Shown here: piece by piece, positions 24,608 through 34,903 of the stretch
Position numbering within the stretch: the stretch's first letter is position 1
Layout of the letters: the number at the start of each line of letters is the position of its first letter
Assembly: GCA_029553165.1 (NCBI GenBank)
Contig: JAKPCT010000039.1
Coordinates: 1-36,816, forward strand
DNA from: Bacillota bacterium
GTDB taxonomy: Bacteria > Bacillota > UBA4882 > UBA8346
DNA length: 36,816 bases
Reading direction: 5' to 3'
The notes under the pieces: generated by a model
What the model was told of the DNA's origin: nothing
What the model saw: only the letters and a program-made list of their open reading frames with translations
Databases searched by the model: none
Position numbers and translations under genes: made by a program

Positions 24608-25384
24608 CTAATTTACCTCCGGTAAAATCTCCGGCCGTAAGATTGTTAGTATTTCCGGTTCACCATCTGTAATAGCTACTGTATGTTCAAAATGTGCCGA
24701 GAATTTGCGGTCAATCGTCCTAACCGTCCAATTGTCAAAAGGATCAATGTCAACGCGATAATCGCCACAATTTACCATGGGCTCAATTGCTAATGTCATC
24801 CCACTCTTTAAACGTGGATTATAGTCATTTCCTACAAAGTTAGGTATTTGTGGCGCTTCATGCATTTGACGGCCAATGCCATGACCAACAAAATCTCTTA
24901 CCACTGAAAAACCATTTGATTCAACATGCTCTTGAATTGCTCGGGAAATATCATAAAGCCTATTACCTACCCGTGCCTTTGATATTCCTTTGAACAATGC
25001 TTCATTCGTTACAGTTAGTAACCTTTCTACTTCTGGTTCTACATCTCCCACGGGTAATGTTACTGCAGAATCAGCATAAAAATTCTTATAAATAACACCA
25101 AAATCCAGTCCAATTATATCACCACTTTTAAGAATCCGGTTTCCCGGAATTCCATGTACTACTTCATCATTTACTGAAGTACATAAAGAAGCCGGAAAAC
25201 CATGATAACCCTTAAAAGCTGGTATAGCATTATACTTCCTAGTCAAAATTTCTGCTTTTTTATCAAGTTCACCTGTTGTAATACCAGGATGAACTAGATT
25301 TTTTATCTCTTCAAGCACTGCTGCCAATATACTTCCAGCAACCCTCATTATGGCAATTTCCGCTGAAGATTTAATTACAATCAT
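24608..25384 (-). CDS. map: Methionine aminopeptidase, type I
   Basis: Removes the initiator methionine from nascent proteins. It has 258 residues of the short type Ia class. The pita-bread fold ligands are present: Asp94 (GLDFG), Asp105 (YADSAV), His168 (GHGIGRQMHEAPQ), Glu201 (AIEPMV) and Glu233 (FEHTVAI), with substrate His77 (VVHGIP). It starts at ATG 25384, 2 nt after the adk stop. Confidence 0.98.
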   Translation of the reverse strand: MIVIKSSAEIAIMRVAGSILAAVLEEIKNLVHPGITTGELDKKAEILTRKYNAIPAFKGYHGFPASLCTSVNDEVVHGIPGNRILKSGDIIGLDFGVIYKNFYADSAVTLPVGDVEPEVERLLTVTNEALFKGISKARVGNRLYDISRAIQEHVESNGFSVVRDFVGHGIGRQMHEAPQIPNFVGNDYNPRLKSGMTLAIEPMVNCGDYRVDIDPFDNWTVRTIDRKFSAHFEHTVAITDGEPEILTILRPEILPEVN

Positions 25385-25386
25385 TC

Positions 25387-26037
25387 TTATTTTGCCTCCA
25401 AGGCAGTAGTGATCTGCTCAAATACACTGGCGATAGACGCCTCACCATCAAAAGTTAATAATAAACCTTTTTCACTATAATACTTTATCAGCGGTTCGGT
25501 TTGGGCCTGGTATACCTCTAAACGTTTTTTGACAGTTTCTTCAGTATCATCTGCCCGTTGATAGATTTCTCCACCGCAGTGGTCACAGACACCAGCTACC
25601 TTTTCTTTTTTGGTAACTAAGTGATATACTGCTGCACAATTCCGACATACTCTGCGTCCGGTTAGACGTGCCGTCAGAATGTCAAAATTAACTTCAATAT
25701 TAATAACAGCAGTAATACTTCTTCCCGCAGGATCCAAGAATGAACTTAGTGCTTCAGCTTGCGGGATTGTTCTTGGAAAACCGTCTAATAAAAATCCTGC
25801 TTTACAATCATCTAATGAAAGACGTTCTTTAACTATTCCAACAACAATTTCATCCGGGACCAATTTTCCTTCATCAAGATAACGTTTTGCTTCCTGCCCT
25901 AATTTTGTTCCTTCTTTGATCGCAGCTCTAAAAATATCACCAGTTGAAATATGAGGTATTTTATACTTTTCAATTAATAGTTCTGCCTGTGTACCTTTAC
26001 CTGCACCAGGAGGTCCTAATAAAATCAGGTTAAGCAT
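25387..26037 (-). CDS. adk: Adenylate kinase, zinc-lid form
   Basis: Interconverts ATP plus AMP and two ADP. It has 216 residues. The P-loop is GPPGAGKGT (8-16), the AMP-binding segment is STGDIFR, and the long lid carries a Cys4 zinc site: Cys131, Cys134, Cys151 and Cys154, as is usual in Gram-positives. DGFPRT is conserved. It lies 20 nt after secY and immediately before map. Confidence 0.98.
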   Translation of the reverse strand: MLNLILLGPPGAGKGTQAELLIEKYKIPHISTGDIFRAAIKEGTKLGQEAKRYLDEGKLVPDEIVVGIVKERLSLDDCKAGFLLDGFPRTIPQAEALSSFLDPAGRSITAVINIEVNFDILTARLTGRRVCRNCAAVYHLVTKKEKVAGVCDHCGGEIYQRADDTEETVKKRLEVYQAQTEPLIKYYSEKGLLLTFDGEASIASVFEQITTALEAK

Positions 26038-26057
26038 ATTAGACTCCTTTTATTAGA

Positions 26058-27335
26058 TTATTTCAAGAAACCTTCATATTGTCGCATTAACAATTGTGCT
26101 TCAATTTGTTTCATTGTATCAATTGCAACACCGACAGCAATTAAAACCGCGGTACCACCAAATTGTACCTGCAAAGTTTTGAATGCAGGAACTAAGTTGA
26201 TTAAATATGGCAGTAATGCAATAACAGTTAAAAATAAAGCACCTGCTAATGTAATTCTTGTTAAAACCCGATCTAGATATTCGGCAGTCGGTTTTCCTGG
26301 TCTTATTCCAGGAATAAATCCACCATATTTCTTCATATTATCAGATACTTCTAATGGGTTAAAAGTAATTGCCGTATAGAAATATGTGAAAAGGAAGATT
26401 AAAATGGCATAGATTATTAAATATAAAGTTCTTCCCGGAGCAACTATATTCAGTGCTTTATATAGCCAATGACCAGGTTCAAGAAATTGAGCAATTGTCG
26501 GTGGAAAAGCTAAAATTGATGATGCAAATATTACCGGTATAACTCCTGAATGATTAACTTTGATCGGCAAGTATGTTGAAGTTCCACCATACATTTTGCG
26601 CCCAACAATTCTTTTTGCATATTGAACAGGGATTTTCCGTTCCCCTTGGGTTACAAAAACAACACCGGCAACAACTGCAATGATTAGAGCTATGAACAGA
26701 ATAATACTTACTAAAGTCAGACCAATAGCACTTTGCCCCCGCAATAAATCAAACAGTTGTTTGATACTTGGAAATACTCGTGCGACAATACCTGCAAAGA
26801 TGATCATTGAAATACCATTACCAATTCCACGCTCAGATAAAACTTCCCCAAGCCACATTAACAGAACGGCTCCTGTAGTCAAAGTGATTATCGCCAAAAC
26901 AATATCCCACACAGTAGGCGCTATCATCGCTGCACGCAATCCAAATGCTAAAGCGGTCCCCTGGATTATAGCTAAGACTACAGTTGCATATCTGGTATAT
27001 TGCGCTATAATTTTACGACCCTCTCCACCTTCTTTAGCCATTTGCTCAAGTTGTGGAATTACCATTGTTAATAACTGCATAATGATTGAAGCGGTAATAT
27101 AAGGGTTAACACTCATTGCAAATACTGACATGTTTGCCAAACCACCACCGGCCATCATGTCCAGTAATCCAAAAACACTATTGCCTTTAAAAATATCACC
27201 TAATCTTTTTAAATCCCACGGTCCTGGAATCGGTACTAATGAACCCAAGCGAAAGATGCCCAAAAGAACCAATGTCCAAATGAGCTTCTTTCGTAAATCA
27301 GGTAGCTTAATCGCGGTTTTAATCGCTTCCAGCAA
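26058..27335 (-). CDS. secY: Protein translocase subunit SecY
   Basis: Central channel of the Sec translocon, 425 residues, ten membrane helices. Hallmarks are LGIFRLGSLVPIPG, the plug region GGGLANMSVFAMSVNPYITA, and GERKIPVQYAKR in the C4 loop needed for SecA or ribosome contact. GFIPGIRPGKPTAEYLDRVL (C5 loop) is also present. It starts with TTG at 27335, 6 nt after AGAGGTGA, and is separated from the rplO stop by a single base. Confidence 0.98.
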   Translation of the reverse strand: MLEAIKTAIKLPDLRKKLIWTLVLLGIFRLGSLVPIPGPWDLKRLGDIFKGNSVFGLLDMMAGGGLANMSVFAMSVNPYITASIIMQLLTMVIPQLEQMAKEGGEGRKIIAQYTRYATVVLAIIQGTALAFGLRAAMIAPTVWDIVLAIITLTTGAVLLMWLGEVLSERGIGNGISMIIFAGIVARVFPSIKQLFDLLRGQSAIGLTLVSIILFIALIIAVVAGVVFVTQGERKIPVQYAKRIVGRKMYGGTSTYLPIKVNHSGVIPVIFASSILAFPPTIAQFLEPGHWLYKALNIVAPGRTLYLIIYAILIFLFTYFYTAITFNPLEVSDNMKKYGGFIPGIRPGKPTAEYLDRVLTRITLAGALFLTVIALLPYLINLVPAFKTLQVQFGGTAVLIAVGVAIDTMKQIEAQLLMRQYEGFLK

Positions 27336-27336
27336 C

Positions 27337-27777
27337 TCAAATCACCTCTGCTTTGCCGCCTACTTTTTCAATCTTAGCAATAGCTGATTTACTGAAACTA
27401 TTACTTTTAACAGTAAGTTTCTTGGTTAAATCACCATTACCTAATATTTTTACACCATTACCTAACTTTTTAATAATTTTAGCTTCTAACAACATTTCTG
27501 GTGTTACTTCAGTACCATCAGCAAATCGGTTAAGACTTTCAAGAGAAACTTCTACCCATTCATGACGAAAACGGTTTGTAAATCCACGCTTTGGTAAGCG
27601 GCGTTGCAGCGGAGTTTGACCTCCTTCAAAAGAGGGTCCTTTTCCACCGCCTGAACGGGCTTTTTGTCCTTTATGTCCCTTGGCAGATGTTTTTCCTAAA
27701 CCTGATCCGATACCACGTCCAACTCTCTTTGGAGCAGTTTTGGCACCTGAAGCTGGCTGAAGCTCATGTAATTTCAT
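27337..27777 (-). CDS. rplO: 50S ribosomal protein L15
   Basis: Late-assembling large-subunit protein, 146 residues. The N-terminal basic tail is [20 protein letters not shown], followed by [21 protein letters not shown] 27777 is the family start; the extra TTG codon at 27780 is not used, since GGGGGTG is spaced for the ATG. It lies in spc-operon order between rpmD and secY. Confidence 0.97.
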   Translation of the reverse strand: MKLHELQPASGAKTAPKRVGRGIGSGLGKTSAKGHKGQKARSGGGKGPSFEGGQTPLQRRLPKRGFTNRFRHEWVEVSLESLNRFADGTEVTPEMLLEAKIIKKLGNGVKILGNGDLTKKLTVKSNSFSKSAIAKIEKVGGKAEVI

Positions 27778-27790
27778 CAAAGAGCACCCC

Positions 27791-28000
27791 CTAGGCTTCT
27801 TCTTTTACTTCAACTAAATGTTCAACAGTTTTAATCATACCACGAATTGCTGGATTGTCAACTTTAGAAATTGTTTGATTTAATTTTTTAAATCCTAAAG
27901 CTTTCAAAGTATCCTTTTGAACTTGTGACCGTCCAATTGCACTATGTTTTAACGTAATTGTTAGAGTCTTATTCTCTGTTTGACTTTTTTTTCTTGGCAT
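27791..28000 (-). CDS. rpmD: 50S ribosomal protein L30
   Basis: 69-residue ribosomal protein. [32 protein letters not shown] and [16 protein letters not shown] are hallmarks. The N-terminal [10 protein letters not shown] extension is slightly longer than average. It lies between rpsE and rplO. Confidence 0.96.
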   Translation of the reverse strand: MPRKKSQTENKTLTITLKHSAIGRSQVQKDTLKALGFKKLNQTISKVDNPAIRGMIKTVEHLVEVKEEA

Positions 28001-28011
28001 ATTATTCCCTC

Positions 28012-28512
28012 CTATCCGAGAATTTCATCCAAGGTTTTTCCGCGCATTGCAGCTACTTCTTCTGGTCTTTTTAATTCTTTTAGTCCTGCTATTGTTGCAT
28101 GAACAATATTCAGCGCATTAGAAGAACCCAGTGATTTTGTCAAAATGTCTCTTACACCGGCACTCTCTAATACTGCACGGACCGGACCACCAGCAATAAC
28201 TCCAGTACCAGGTGCTGCAGGTTTTAACAATACTTTACCAGCGCCAAAGTTACCTTCAACTTGATGCGGAATCGTCGTACCTTTTAATGGAACCTCGATC
28301 AGGTTCTTCTTGGCATCCTCAACACCTTTACGGATAGCTTCAGGAACTTCTGAAGCTTTTCCTAATCCGGTTCCAACATGTCCGTTTCCATCTCCAACTA
28401 CCACTAAGGCGCTGAAGCTGAAACGACGACCTCCCTTTACAACCTTAGCAACTCGATTTATATGAACTACTTTTTCAGTTAGTTCTAATTGATTAGGGTC
28501 AATTCGCTTCAA
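28012..28512 (-). CDS. rpsE: 30S ribosomal protein S5
   Basis: Decoding-fidelity protein of the small subunit, 166 residues. [40 protein letters not shown] and [19 protein letters not shown] are present. The start is TTG at 28512 behind a GGGGGG stretch. It lies between rplR and rpmD. Confidence 0.97.
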   Translation of the reverse strand: MKRIDPNQLELTEKVVHINRVAKVVKGGRRFSFSALVVVGDGNGHVGTGLGKASEVPEAIRKGVEDAKKNLIEVPLKGTTIPHQVEGNFGAGKVLLKPAAPGTGVIAGGPVRAVLESAGVRDILTKSLGSSNALNIVHATIAGLKELKRPEEVAAMRGKTLDEILG

Positions 28513-28529
28513 TATTATCCCCCCGTCGC

Positions 28530-28901
28530 TTAAAATTCTAAGCCTGATTCTCTAGCTGCATCAGCTAAAGCTTTAATTCTACCATGATAGATATAACCAC
28601 CACGGTCAAAAACAACAGTTTTAATCCCTTTGGCCAATGATTTTTTGGCTATAGCACTACCAACTACTTTGGCAGCATCAATATTTCCACATTTACCTTT
28701 TAATTGTGCTCGAATCTCTGGTTCAACAGATGATGCTGATACTAATGTTACGCCATTTACATCATCAATAACCTGAGCATAAATATGGTGCAAACTGCGA
28801 AATACACTTAATCTTGGACGTGTTTCGGTCCCTTCAATTTTTTTTCGAAGGCGAATATGTCTACGAATTCGTGCTTCGCGGCGTTGAGGCCGTTTATACA
28901 T
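28530..28901 (-). CDS. rplR: 50S ribosomal protein L18
   Basis: 5S rRNA-binding protein of the central protuberance, 123 residues. It has [20 protein letters not shown], the [10 protein letters not shown] segment and the C-terminal [20 protein letters not shown]. It lies 28 nt after rplF. Confidence 0.98.
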   Translation of the reverse strand: MYKRPQRREARIRRHIRLRKKIEGTETRPRLSVFRSLHHIYAQVIDDVNGVTLVSASSVEPEIRAQLKGKCGNIDAAKVVGSAIAKKSLAKGIKTVVFDRGGYIYHGRIKALADAARESGLEF

Positions 28902-28929
28902 ATCAGGTTACACTCCTTTCCCGGAAAAA

Positions 28930-29478
28930 TTATTTCTTCCCGGCTTTACCAGCTTTACCAGCTTTACGCTTAATAACTTCATTCTCGTATTTGATACCCT
29001 TGCCTTTATATGGTTCAGGTTCACGGACTGCTCTGATTTGTGCAGCCATCTGACCAACTACTTGTTTATCAATACCCTTAACGATGATTTTATTTGGTGC
29101 AGGTACTTCAAACTCTATTCCTTTTAAAGGCTGAATTTCGACTGGATGAGAGTATCCCATTGCTAAAACTAAGTTATTACCTTGTTTAGTCGCCCTATAA
29201 CCTACACCATTAATTTCTAATCCCTTTGTAAAACCGTTAGTAACTCCTTCAACCATATTTGCAGCCAAAGAACGAGTTAAGCCGTGTAAAGAACGGTGTT
29301 CTTTCTGGTCTGACGGTCTTTCAACTTTTAGAAGATTATCTTCTACCACTATTTTAATATCAGGATGCACAGTCTGGGTTAATTCACCTTTAGGTCCTTT
29401 AACCTTCAATGTATTTCCATTAACCTCAACCTGTACTCCCTGGGGTATTACAACAGGTTTACGTCCAATTCGAGACAT
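28930..29478 (-). CDS. rplF: 50S ribosomal protein L6
   Basis: Protein near the GTPase centre, 182 residues. It starts [20 protein letters not shown] and carries [20 protein letters not shown] and [15 protein letters not shown]. The C-terminus carries a small tandem repeat, ending [11 protein letters not shown], encoded by a 9-bp DNA repeat at 28942-28968. Relatives usually end soon after the RRKxGK motif. Confidence 0.98.
   Translation of the reverse strand: MSRIGRKPVVIPQGVQVEVNGNTLKVKGPKGELTQTVHPDIKIVVEDNLLKVERPSDQKEHRSLHGLTRSLAANMVEGVTNGFTKGLEINGVGYRATKQGNNLVLAMGYSHPVEIQPLKGIEFEVPAPNKIIVKGIDKQVVGQMAAQIRAVREPEPYKGKGIKYENEVIKRKAGKAGKAGKK
28942..28968. repeat. 9-bp tandem repeat inside the 3' end of rplF
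   Basis: Three near-identical copies of a unit AGCTTTACC (the first begins GG, the last ends G) code on the minus strand for Ala-Gly-Lys steps in the L6 tail. The copy number could change by slippage without shifting the frame. Confidence 0.8.
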
Positions 29479-29510
29479 CTTAAATTACACCCCCCGTTCT
29501 TCCTGTCTTC

Positions 29511-29906
29511 TTACCAAACATAACAAATTACTTCGCCACCAATACCCTTACTTCTGGCATTTCGGTCAGTCATAATACCTTGCGAAGTAGATAAAATAGC
29601 TATTCCCAGTCCTCCTAAGACTTTAGGAATCTCATCTTTATTTGCATAGACTTTCAATCCTGGTTTGCTGATTCTTTTTAAACCAGATATAACTTTGTCT
29701 TTACCGTTATACTTAAGATAAATCCTGATTTTGCCTTGTTTACCATCATCAACAATTTCAAAATCTTCAATATATCCTTCTTCTTTAAGGATCTTTGAAA
29801 TTTCTTGCTTGATCTTTGAAGATGGAATTTCGACAATTTTATCTCTAACTATGGTTGCATTTCTAATTCTCGTAAGCATATCGGCGATTGGATCTGTCAT
29901 TACCAT
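29511..29906 (-). CDS. rpsH: 30S ribosomal protein S8
   Basis: 16S rRNA central-domain binder, 131 residues. It has [14 protein letters not shown] at the start and [35 protein letters not shown] at the end. ATG 29906 is 10 nt from GGAGG and is preferred; ATG 29900 (MTDPIADML) would be 16 nt away. S8 represses the spc operon in some bacteria. Confidence 0.97.
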   Translation of the reverse strand: MVMTDPIADMLTRIRNATIVRDKIVEIPSSKIKQEISKILKEEGYIEDFEIVDDGKQGKIRIYLKYNGKDKVISGLKRISKPGLKVYANKDEIPKVLGGLGIAILSTSQGIMTDRNARSKGIGGEVICYVW

Positions 29907-29945
29907 ATTTCTTGAACCTCCTTCCGTTTAAACGGAAATAAACTC

Positions 29946-30131
29946 TCACCAACTTGCTTTAGTTACTCCTGGGAGTTCACCGCGGTGAGCTAAATTGCGG
30001 AAACATATACGGCACATCCCAAACTTACGCATATATCCGTGCGGCCGTCCGCATATTTTGCAACGGTTATGTTTCCTTACTGCAAATTTGGGTTTTCGAT
30101 TTGCTTTAATAATCATAGAGGTTTTAGCCAT
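29946..30131 (-). CDS. rpsZ: 30S ribosomal protein S14, zinc-type
   Basis: 61-residue C+ form of S14. The zinc site is CKIC (24-27) and CRIC (40-43), with the segment [12 protein letters not shown] between. It is the form typical of Gram-positives and thermophiles. It lies between rplE and rpsH. Confidence 0.97.
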   Translation of the reverse strand: MAKTSMIIKANRKPKFAVRKHNRCKICGRPHGYMRKFGMCRICFRNLAHRGELPGVTKASW

Positions 30132-30150
30132 ACTTTATCCTCCTTCGCGG

Positions 30151-30690
30151 TCATGCTCTAAAAGGCATGCCCATTAACTTTAAGAGTTCAAATGCCTCTT
30201 CATCATTTTGAGCACTAGTTACAATTACAATATCCATGCCACGGGTTTTATCAACTTTATCAATATTAATTTCGGGAAAGATCAATTGCTCTTTGATTCC
30301 GAGTGTATAATTACCACGACCATCAAAAGCCTTTGGTGAAACTCCCCGAAAATCCCTGATCCGTGGTAAAGCAATATTAAATAATTTATCTAAAAATTGA
30401 TACATACGTTCGCCTCTCAGCGTTACCTTGCAACCAATTGGCATACCAGCCCTTAATTTGAAAGCAGCAATTGATTTTTTTGCTCTTGTTACGATTGGTT
30501 TTTGACCACTGATTAAAGTTAAGTCATTTACTGCGGCATCAATTGCTTTAGAGTCAGCTGTTGCTTCACCAACTCCCATATTAATTATTACTTTATTAAT
30601 AGAAGGGATTTCCATACTGTTCTTATATCCAAAACGATTCTTTAAACCGACTATAACTTCTTTTTCATACTTCTCTTTTAGCCGAGACAT
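30151..30690 (-). CDS. rplE: 50S ribosomal protein L5
   Basis: 5S rRNA-binding protein, 179 residues. [60 protein letters not shown] and [20 protein letters not shown] are present. ATG 30690 restores the usual length and has GGGGGG at good spacing; the GTG at 30699 lies too close to it. Confidence 0.97.
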   Translation of the reverse strand: MSRLKEKYEKEVIVGLKNRFGYKNSMEIPSINKVIINMGVGEATADSKAIDAAVNDLTLISGQKPIVTRAKKSIAAFKLRAGMPIGCKVTLRGERMYQFLDKLFNIALPRIRDFRGVSPKAFDGRGNYTLGIKEQLIFPEINIDKVDKTRGMDIVIVTSAQNDEEAFELLKLMGMPFRA

Positions 30691-30721
30691 TGATTGCACC
30701 CCCCTCCAAAACAGTTATCAA

Positions 30722-31039
30722 TTAATCGATATTACGGCTGCATTTACGACAAACACGTACAACTCCATCTTCAGTCCGCTTACGCGCTACTCTGATAGGT
30801 TCATTACATTCGGGACAAATGAGCATTACCTTTGAAACATTTATTGGCAATGATTTGTCAATAACTCCACCTTGTGGATTGGTTTGTGAAGGCTTGGAAT
30901 GTTTTTTGACTAAATTCAAACCTTCTACCAAAACAGTATTATCAGCTGGATGAACCTTTTGAACCTTACCTTTTTTACCTCTTTGTTTTCCGGCAATCAC
31001 TACTACTTGATCGCCTTTTTTAATGCTTAGCTTACCCAT
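30722..31039 (-). CDS. rplX: 50S ribosomal protein L24
   Basis: Assembly-initiator protein at the tunnel exit, 105 residues. The KOW motif is [20 protein letters not shown], then [13 protein letters not shown]. The C-terminal part holds a zinc-ribbon-like pair, CPEC and CRKC. It lies between rplN and rplE. Confidence 0.97.
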   Translation of the reverse strand: MGKLSIKKGDQVVVIAGKQRGKKGKVQKVHPADNTVLVEGLNLVKKHSKPSQTNPQGGVIDKSLPINVSKVMLICPECNEPIRVARKRTEDGVVRVCRKCSRNID

Positions 31040-31066
31040 CTTTATAAATCTCCTCTCTGACCATTC

Positions 31067-31462
31067 TCATAGAACTTCTGGCGCTAACGATACAATTTTC
31101 ATAAAATTCTTATCGCGAAGTTCCCGAGCAACTGGCCCAAAGATACGAGTTCCTTTTGGGTTGAGTTGTTCATTAAGGATGACCGCGGCATTATCATCAA
31201 ATCTGATATATGAACCGTCAGGACGTTTGGTCTCTTTGGTAGTACGGACTACAACCGCTTTTACCACATCGCCTTTTTTAACACTGCCTCCGCCTGCGCC
31301 TTTCTTTGCGGCAGAAGGAGGAAGTGCGTCCTTGACGACTGCTATAATCAGGTCCCCTACACGGGCATACCTTTTTTTTGAACCTCCCAAGACTCGAATA
31401 CACATCACTTGCTTAGCTCCAGAATTATCAGCTACATTTAAAAAGGTTTGCGCCTGAATCAC
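31067..31462 (-). CDS. rplN: 50S ribosomal protein L14 with an insertion
   Basis: Intersubunit-bridge protein, 131 residues against about 122 usually. It starts [20 protein letters not shown] and ends [20 protein letters not shown]. About nine extra residues lie in the loop before the conserved [14 protein letters not shown]: it reads [20 protein letters not shown], where relatives read only IPRGKVKKG or similar. GTG 31462 is the start, behind AAGGAGGAG. The frame is intact, so this is a real insertion rather than an error. Confidence 0.97.
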   Translation of the reverse strand: MIQAQTFLNVADNSGAKQVMCIRVLGGSKKRYARVGDLIIAVVKDALPPSAAKKGAGGGSVKKGDVVKAVVVRTTKETKRPDGSYIRFDDNAAVILNEQLNPKGTRIFGPVARELRDKNFMKIVSLAPEVL

Positions 31463-31485
31463 GGTCGGCTCCTCCTTTCAAGCAA

Positions 31486-31743
31486 TTATTTTGCTCTTTC
31501 AATTATGTTTACTACACGCCATCTCTTATCTTTGCTAAGAGGCCGTGTTTCCATGACTCTTACTTTATCGCCCACTCTGCATTCATTGTTTTCATCATGA
31601 GCTTTAATTTTTTGAGTAAGTTTAATGATACGACCATATAACGGATGTCTTACTAAGCGTTGTACTGCCACAACAATGGTCTTATCCATTTTGTCGCTGG
31701 TAACTATTCCTACTCTTGTCTTTCTAAGAGCACGATCAGCCAT
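31486..31743 (-). CDS. rpsQ: 30S ribosomal protein S17
   Basis: 85-residue OB-fold protein of the 30S body. It has [40 protein letters not shown] and [12 protein letters not shown]. It lies between rpmC and rplN with AGGAGG upstream. Confidence 0.98.
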   Translation of the reverse strand: MADRALRKTRVGIVTSDKMDKTIVVAVQRLVRHPLYGRIIKLTQKIKAHDENNECRVGDKVRVMETRPLSKDKRWRVVNIIERAK

Positions 31744-31772
31744 TTTTTATTCCTCCTCTATCCTCAATCCGC

Positions 31773-31976
31773 TCAAACCTTACCCGCTTTAAGTTCATTT
31801 TCACGAATTATTGTTAAAATGCGGGCAATATTTTTTCGAACATCGCGAATCCTCATTGGATTATCAAGCTGCCCGGTAGCGACTTGAAAACGTAAATTGA
31901 ATAATTCCTCTTTTAAACTTGTCAGCTTAGTTTGAAGTTCATCCGGGGTCATTTCTCTTAATTCTTTAGCTTTCAT
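31773..31976 (-). CDS. rpmC: 50S ribosomal protein L29
   Basis: 67-residue helical hairpin protein at the tunnel exit. It has [40 protein letters not shown] and [13 protein letters not shown]. Its start overlaps the end of rplP by 11 nt, so translation is coupled. Confidence 0.98.
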   Translation of the reverse strand: MKAKELREMTPDELQTKLTSLKEELFNLRFQVATGQLDNPMRIRDVRKNIARILTIIRENELKAGKV

Positions 31977-32400
31977 TTACTTCACCTGCTTCCTCACGTT
32001 TTACAAATTTGCATTTGATCGGAAGTTTATGAGAAGCTAAACGCATTGCTTCGCGTGCCAATTCTTCAGCAACACCTTGAATTTCGAAAAGAATTCTACC
32101 AGGCTTTACTACAGCAACCCAGTGCTCTGGTGAACCTTTACCACTACCCATACGGGTTTCAGCCGGTTTTGCTGTTACTGACTTATCTGGGAATATTTTA
32201 ATCCATACCTTACCACCACGTTTGATATGTCTGGTCATTGCAATACGTGCGGCTTCAATCTGTACATTGGTGATCCATCCTGGTTCAGTAGCTTGAAGAC
32301 CAAAATCTCCTGAAACCAATTGTGAACCTCTGATGGCTTTACCTTTCATTCGTCCACGATGTACTTTTCGATGTTTAACTCTTTTTGGTACCAGTGGCAT
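31966..32400 (-). CDS. rplP: 50S ribosomal protein L16
   Basis: Late-assembly protein contacting A- and P-site tRNA, 144 residues. It starts [40 protein letters not shown] is conserved. ATG 32400 is chosen over TTG 32406, because GGGGGAG is spaced for the ATG and the family starts there. It lies 2 nt after rpsC. Confidence 0.98.
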   Translation of the reverse strand: MPLVPKRVKHRKVHRGRMKGKAIRGSQLVSGDFGLQATEPGWITNVQIEAARIAMTRHIKRGGKVWIKIFPDKSVTAKPAETRMGSGKGSPEHWVAVVKPGRILFEIQGVAEELAREAMRLASHKLPIKCKFVKREEAGEVNES

Positions 32401-32402
32401 CT

Positions 32403-33071
32403 TCAAACTCCCCCTTCAGCTTTGGCGCCAGCCCGGTTACGAGCATGGAGGATTTCTCCTTTGTAGATCCATACCTTTACACCAATTTTTCCATAGGTTG
32501 TATTTGCTTCGGCAAATCCATAATCAATATCAGCTCTTAAGGTATGCAATGGTACTTTGCCTTCACTGTATCCTTCGGTCCTAGCAATTTCAGCACCCAT
32601 TAATCGCCCGCTACAAGCAACTTTGATTCCTTGTGCTCCTAAACGCATGGTGCGATTGATGGATTGCTTCATCGCCCGACGGTATGAAGTTCTTCTCTCT
32701 AACTGGAACGCAATATTTTCAGCTACCAATTGAGCATTCAATTCAGGTACTTTTACTTCAGCAATATTCAATTGAACTTGCTTATTAGTAATTTTCTCCA
32801 ATTCTTTTCGAATATTTTCAACTTCATTACCTTGTCTACCAATTACCATTCCCGGTCTTGCGGTGTGGATGGTGACTTTAACACGATTTGCGGCTCTTTC
32901 AATTTCCACTTTGGCAATTCCGGAGGCATATAACTTATTCTTGACGTATTTACGGATTTTCACATCTTCGAGAATTAGTTCGGCATACTCTTTTTTCCGA
33001 GCAAACCAACGTCCATCCCAATCGCGGATAATTCCAACCCGTAATCCTATTGGATGTGATTTCTGACCCAT
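32403..33071 (-). CDS. rpsC: 30S ribosomal protein S3
   Basis: mRNA-entry protein with helicase-like activity, 222 residues. The start is [20 protein letters not shown], the KH domain has [20 protein letters not shown], and the C-terminal part has [20 protein letters not shown]. Its ATG shares a base with the rplV stop (TAATG). Confidence 0.98.
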   Translation of the reverse strand: MGQKSHPIGLRVGIIRDWDGRWFARKKEYAELILEDVKIRKYVKNKLYASGIAKVEIERAANRVKVTIHTARPGMVIGRQGNEVENIRKELEKITNKQVQLNIAEVKVPELNAQLVAENIAFQLERRTSYRRAMKQSINRTMRLGAQGIKVACSGRLMGAEIARTEGYSEGKVPLHTLRADIDYGFAEANTTYGKIGVKVWIYKGEILHARNRAGAKAEGGV

Positions 33072-33412
33072 TACTTGCCCTCCTTCTCTGCCAGTACTAT
33101 TGTAATATGACTGGTTCGTTTGCGAATCAAAGCTGCTCGACCCTGAGCCCTAGGCATTTGTCGTTTCATGGTCGGACCTTGATCAACATAAGCCTCTGAG
33201 ATTATTAATCTATCCCGATTTAACTGATGATTATTTTCGGCATTGGCAATCGCTGAATTCAATACTTTACCAATAACTTCAGCTGCAAACCTTGGAGTAA
33301 ACTTCAATATTGTTTGCGCATCATTAACCCGTTTTCCACGAATTAGATCAATGACCTGTCGGGCTTTACGAGGAGCAATGCGAACATATTTAGCACTCGC
33401 TTTTGCATTCAT
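33071..33412 (-). CDS. rplV: 50S ribosomal protein L22
   Basis: Tunnel-lining protein, 113 residues. It has [20 protein letters not shown], the loop with [15 protein letters not shown] and [14 protein letters not shown] at the end. ATG 33412 follows GGGAGGG by 6 nt; the ATG at 33430 would put that site inside the gene and is rejected. Confidence 0.97.
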   Translation of the reverse strand: MNAKASAKYVRIAPRKARQVIDLIRGKRVNDAQTILKFTPRFAAEVIGKVLNSAIANAENNHQLNRDRLIISEAYVDQGPTMKRQMPRAQGRAALIRKRTSHITIVLAEKEGK

Positions 33413-33445
33413 AAGATTCCCTCCCCTCATCGAGGTAAAACTTGA

Positions 33446-33727
33446 TTATTTAAGACCGGTAGATTTTTCTGAGTGTGCATGCCCTTTAAAAGTTCTTGTT
33501 GGAGCAAACTCTCCCAGTTTATGACCGACCATATCTTCGGTTAAATAAATTGGAACATGTTTACGTCCATCATGAACCGCAATGGTATGTCCAACCATTT
33601 CCGGATAGATGGTAGAACTTCTTGACCATGTCTTAATTACTTTCTTTTCACCTTTTGAATTCATTTCTTGAATTTTCTTCAAGAGACTTTCTTGAATATA
33701 TGGTGCTTTTTTTAATGAACGTGCCAC
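33446..33727 (-). CDS. rpsS: 30S ribosomal protein S19
   Basis: 93-residue head protein near the A site. It has [40 protein letters not shown] and [16 protein letters not shown]. The start is GTG at 33727, with AGGGAT before it. It lies between rplB and rplV. Confidence 0.98.
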   Translation of the reverse strand: MARSLKKAPYIQESLLKKIQEMNSKGEKKVIKTWSRSSTIYPEMVGHTIAVHDGRKHVPIYLTEDMVGHKLGEFAPTRTFKGHAHSEKSTGLK

Positions 33728-33748
33728 GAACTATCCCTCCTTATATCC

Positions 33749-34570
33749 TTACGCCCGTCTCTTTACGATCAAGCGATCGGAGGCTTTGTGTTTTCTGGTT
33801 CGGTGACCTAATGCAGGTTTACCCCAAGGAGTAACAGGTGCACGACCTATAGGGGAACGACCTTCTCCTCCACCATGTGGATGGTCAACCGGATTCATAA
33901 CTACGCCTCGAACAGATGGTCTTCTACCTAACCAACGTGAGCGCCCTGCTTTTCCAATAGTTATATTTTCATGTTCCAGATTTCCAACCTGACCAATAGT
34001 AGCCATACAATCAACCTTAATTAATCGCATCTCACCCGATGGTAATCTAACATGAGCATAATCACTTTCTTTTGCCATTAATTGTGCTCCAGCTCCGGCG
34101 GTTCGAACTAACTGTGCTCCACAACCTTTTTTTAATTCAATATTATGAATTATGGTACCAACCGGAATATTAGCTAATGGTAATGCATTACCAGGTTTGA
34201 TATCCGAATTTAGTCCAGCTACTACTTTATCTCCCACATTCAAGCCTATTGGAGCAAGAATATATCTTTTTTCACCATCAGCATAATGTAATAACGCAAT
34301 TCTAGCCGAACGGTTTGGATCATATTCAATAGCTGCAACTTTTGCAGGAATATCAAATTTATCTCTTTTAAAATCAATTACTCGATACATCCGTTTATGA
34401 CCGCCACCTCGGTGTCTAACGGTTAAACGTCCGGATGAGTTTCTTCCACCGGTCTTTTTAATTGGTTCAAGTAATGATTTTTCCGGCTTTGTCTTCGTAA
34501 TCTCTGCAAAATCAGAGACCGTCATAAACCTTCTGCCAGGTGAGGTTGGCTGGTATTTTCTTACCGGCAT
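33749..34570 (-). CDS. rplB: 50S ribosomal protein L2
   Basis: Large-subunit protein needed for peptidyl-transferase assembly, 273 residues. It has the N-terminal [20 protein letters not shown], the [20 protein letters not shown] segment, and the conserved [20 protein letters not shown] with the functional histidine. The end is [17 protein letters not shown]. Confidence 0.99.
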   Translation of the reverse strand: MPVRKYQPTSPGRRFMTVSDFAEITKTKPEKSLLEPIKKTGGRNSSGRLTVRHRGGGHKRMYRVIDFKRDKFDIPAKVAAIEYDPNRSARIALLHYADGEKRYILAPIGLNVGDKVVAGLNSDIKPGNALPLANIPVGTIIHNIELKKGCGAQLVRTAGAGAQLMAKESDYAHVRLPSGEMRLIKVDCMATIGQVGNLEHENITIGKAGRSRWLGRRPSVRGVVMNPVDHPHGGGEGRSPIGRAPVTPWGKPALGHRTRKHKASDRLIVKRRA

Positions 34571-34618
34571 CTTCCTGACCCCCTTAAATGATTAATTCCT
34601 TGTTTTATCTTCGTAAAA

Positions 34619-34903
34619 TTACACACCTTCAAAAAATTCGATACGACTTCCTTCTTCCAAAGTAACTATGGCTCGTTTCCAACTAGGACGACGTCCTTGG
34701 TAGCGACCCATTCTTTTGACTTTACCCAACATATTGTAGGTATTAACATCTTTAACCTTAACTTTGAAGATTTCTTCAATAGCCATGCGAATTTGTGTTT
34801 TATTAGCTCTAGGATCTACTAGAAAACAATATTTGTTTTCTTCCATCAACATTGTTGTTTTTTCAGTAATTAACGGTCGTTTAATTAATTCTCTTGCTTC
34901 CAT
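34619..34903 (-). CDS. rplW: 50S ribosomal protein L23
   Basis: 94-residue protein at the tunnel exit that docks trigger factor and SRP. It has [40 protein letters not shown] and [19 protein letters not shown]. Its ATG shares a base with the rplD stop (TAATG), giving tight coupling. Confidence 0.98.
   Translation of the reverse strand: MEARELIKRPLITEKTTMLMEENKYCFLVDPRANKTQIRMAIEEIFKVKVKDVNTYNMLGKVKRMGRYQGRRPSWKRAIVTLEEGSRIEFFEGV

Noticed and set aside
26680-27102. 140-codon plus-strand open frame inside secY
   Set aside because: Shadow of secY; composition follows the reverse complement of membrane-helix codons, with no ribosome binding site.
31023-31457. 144-codon plus-strand open frame opposite rplN
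   Set aside because: Entirely covers a conserved ribosomal gene on the other strand and shows no recognisable domain.
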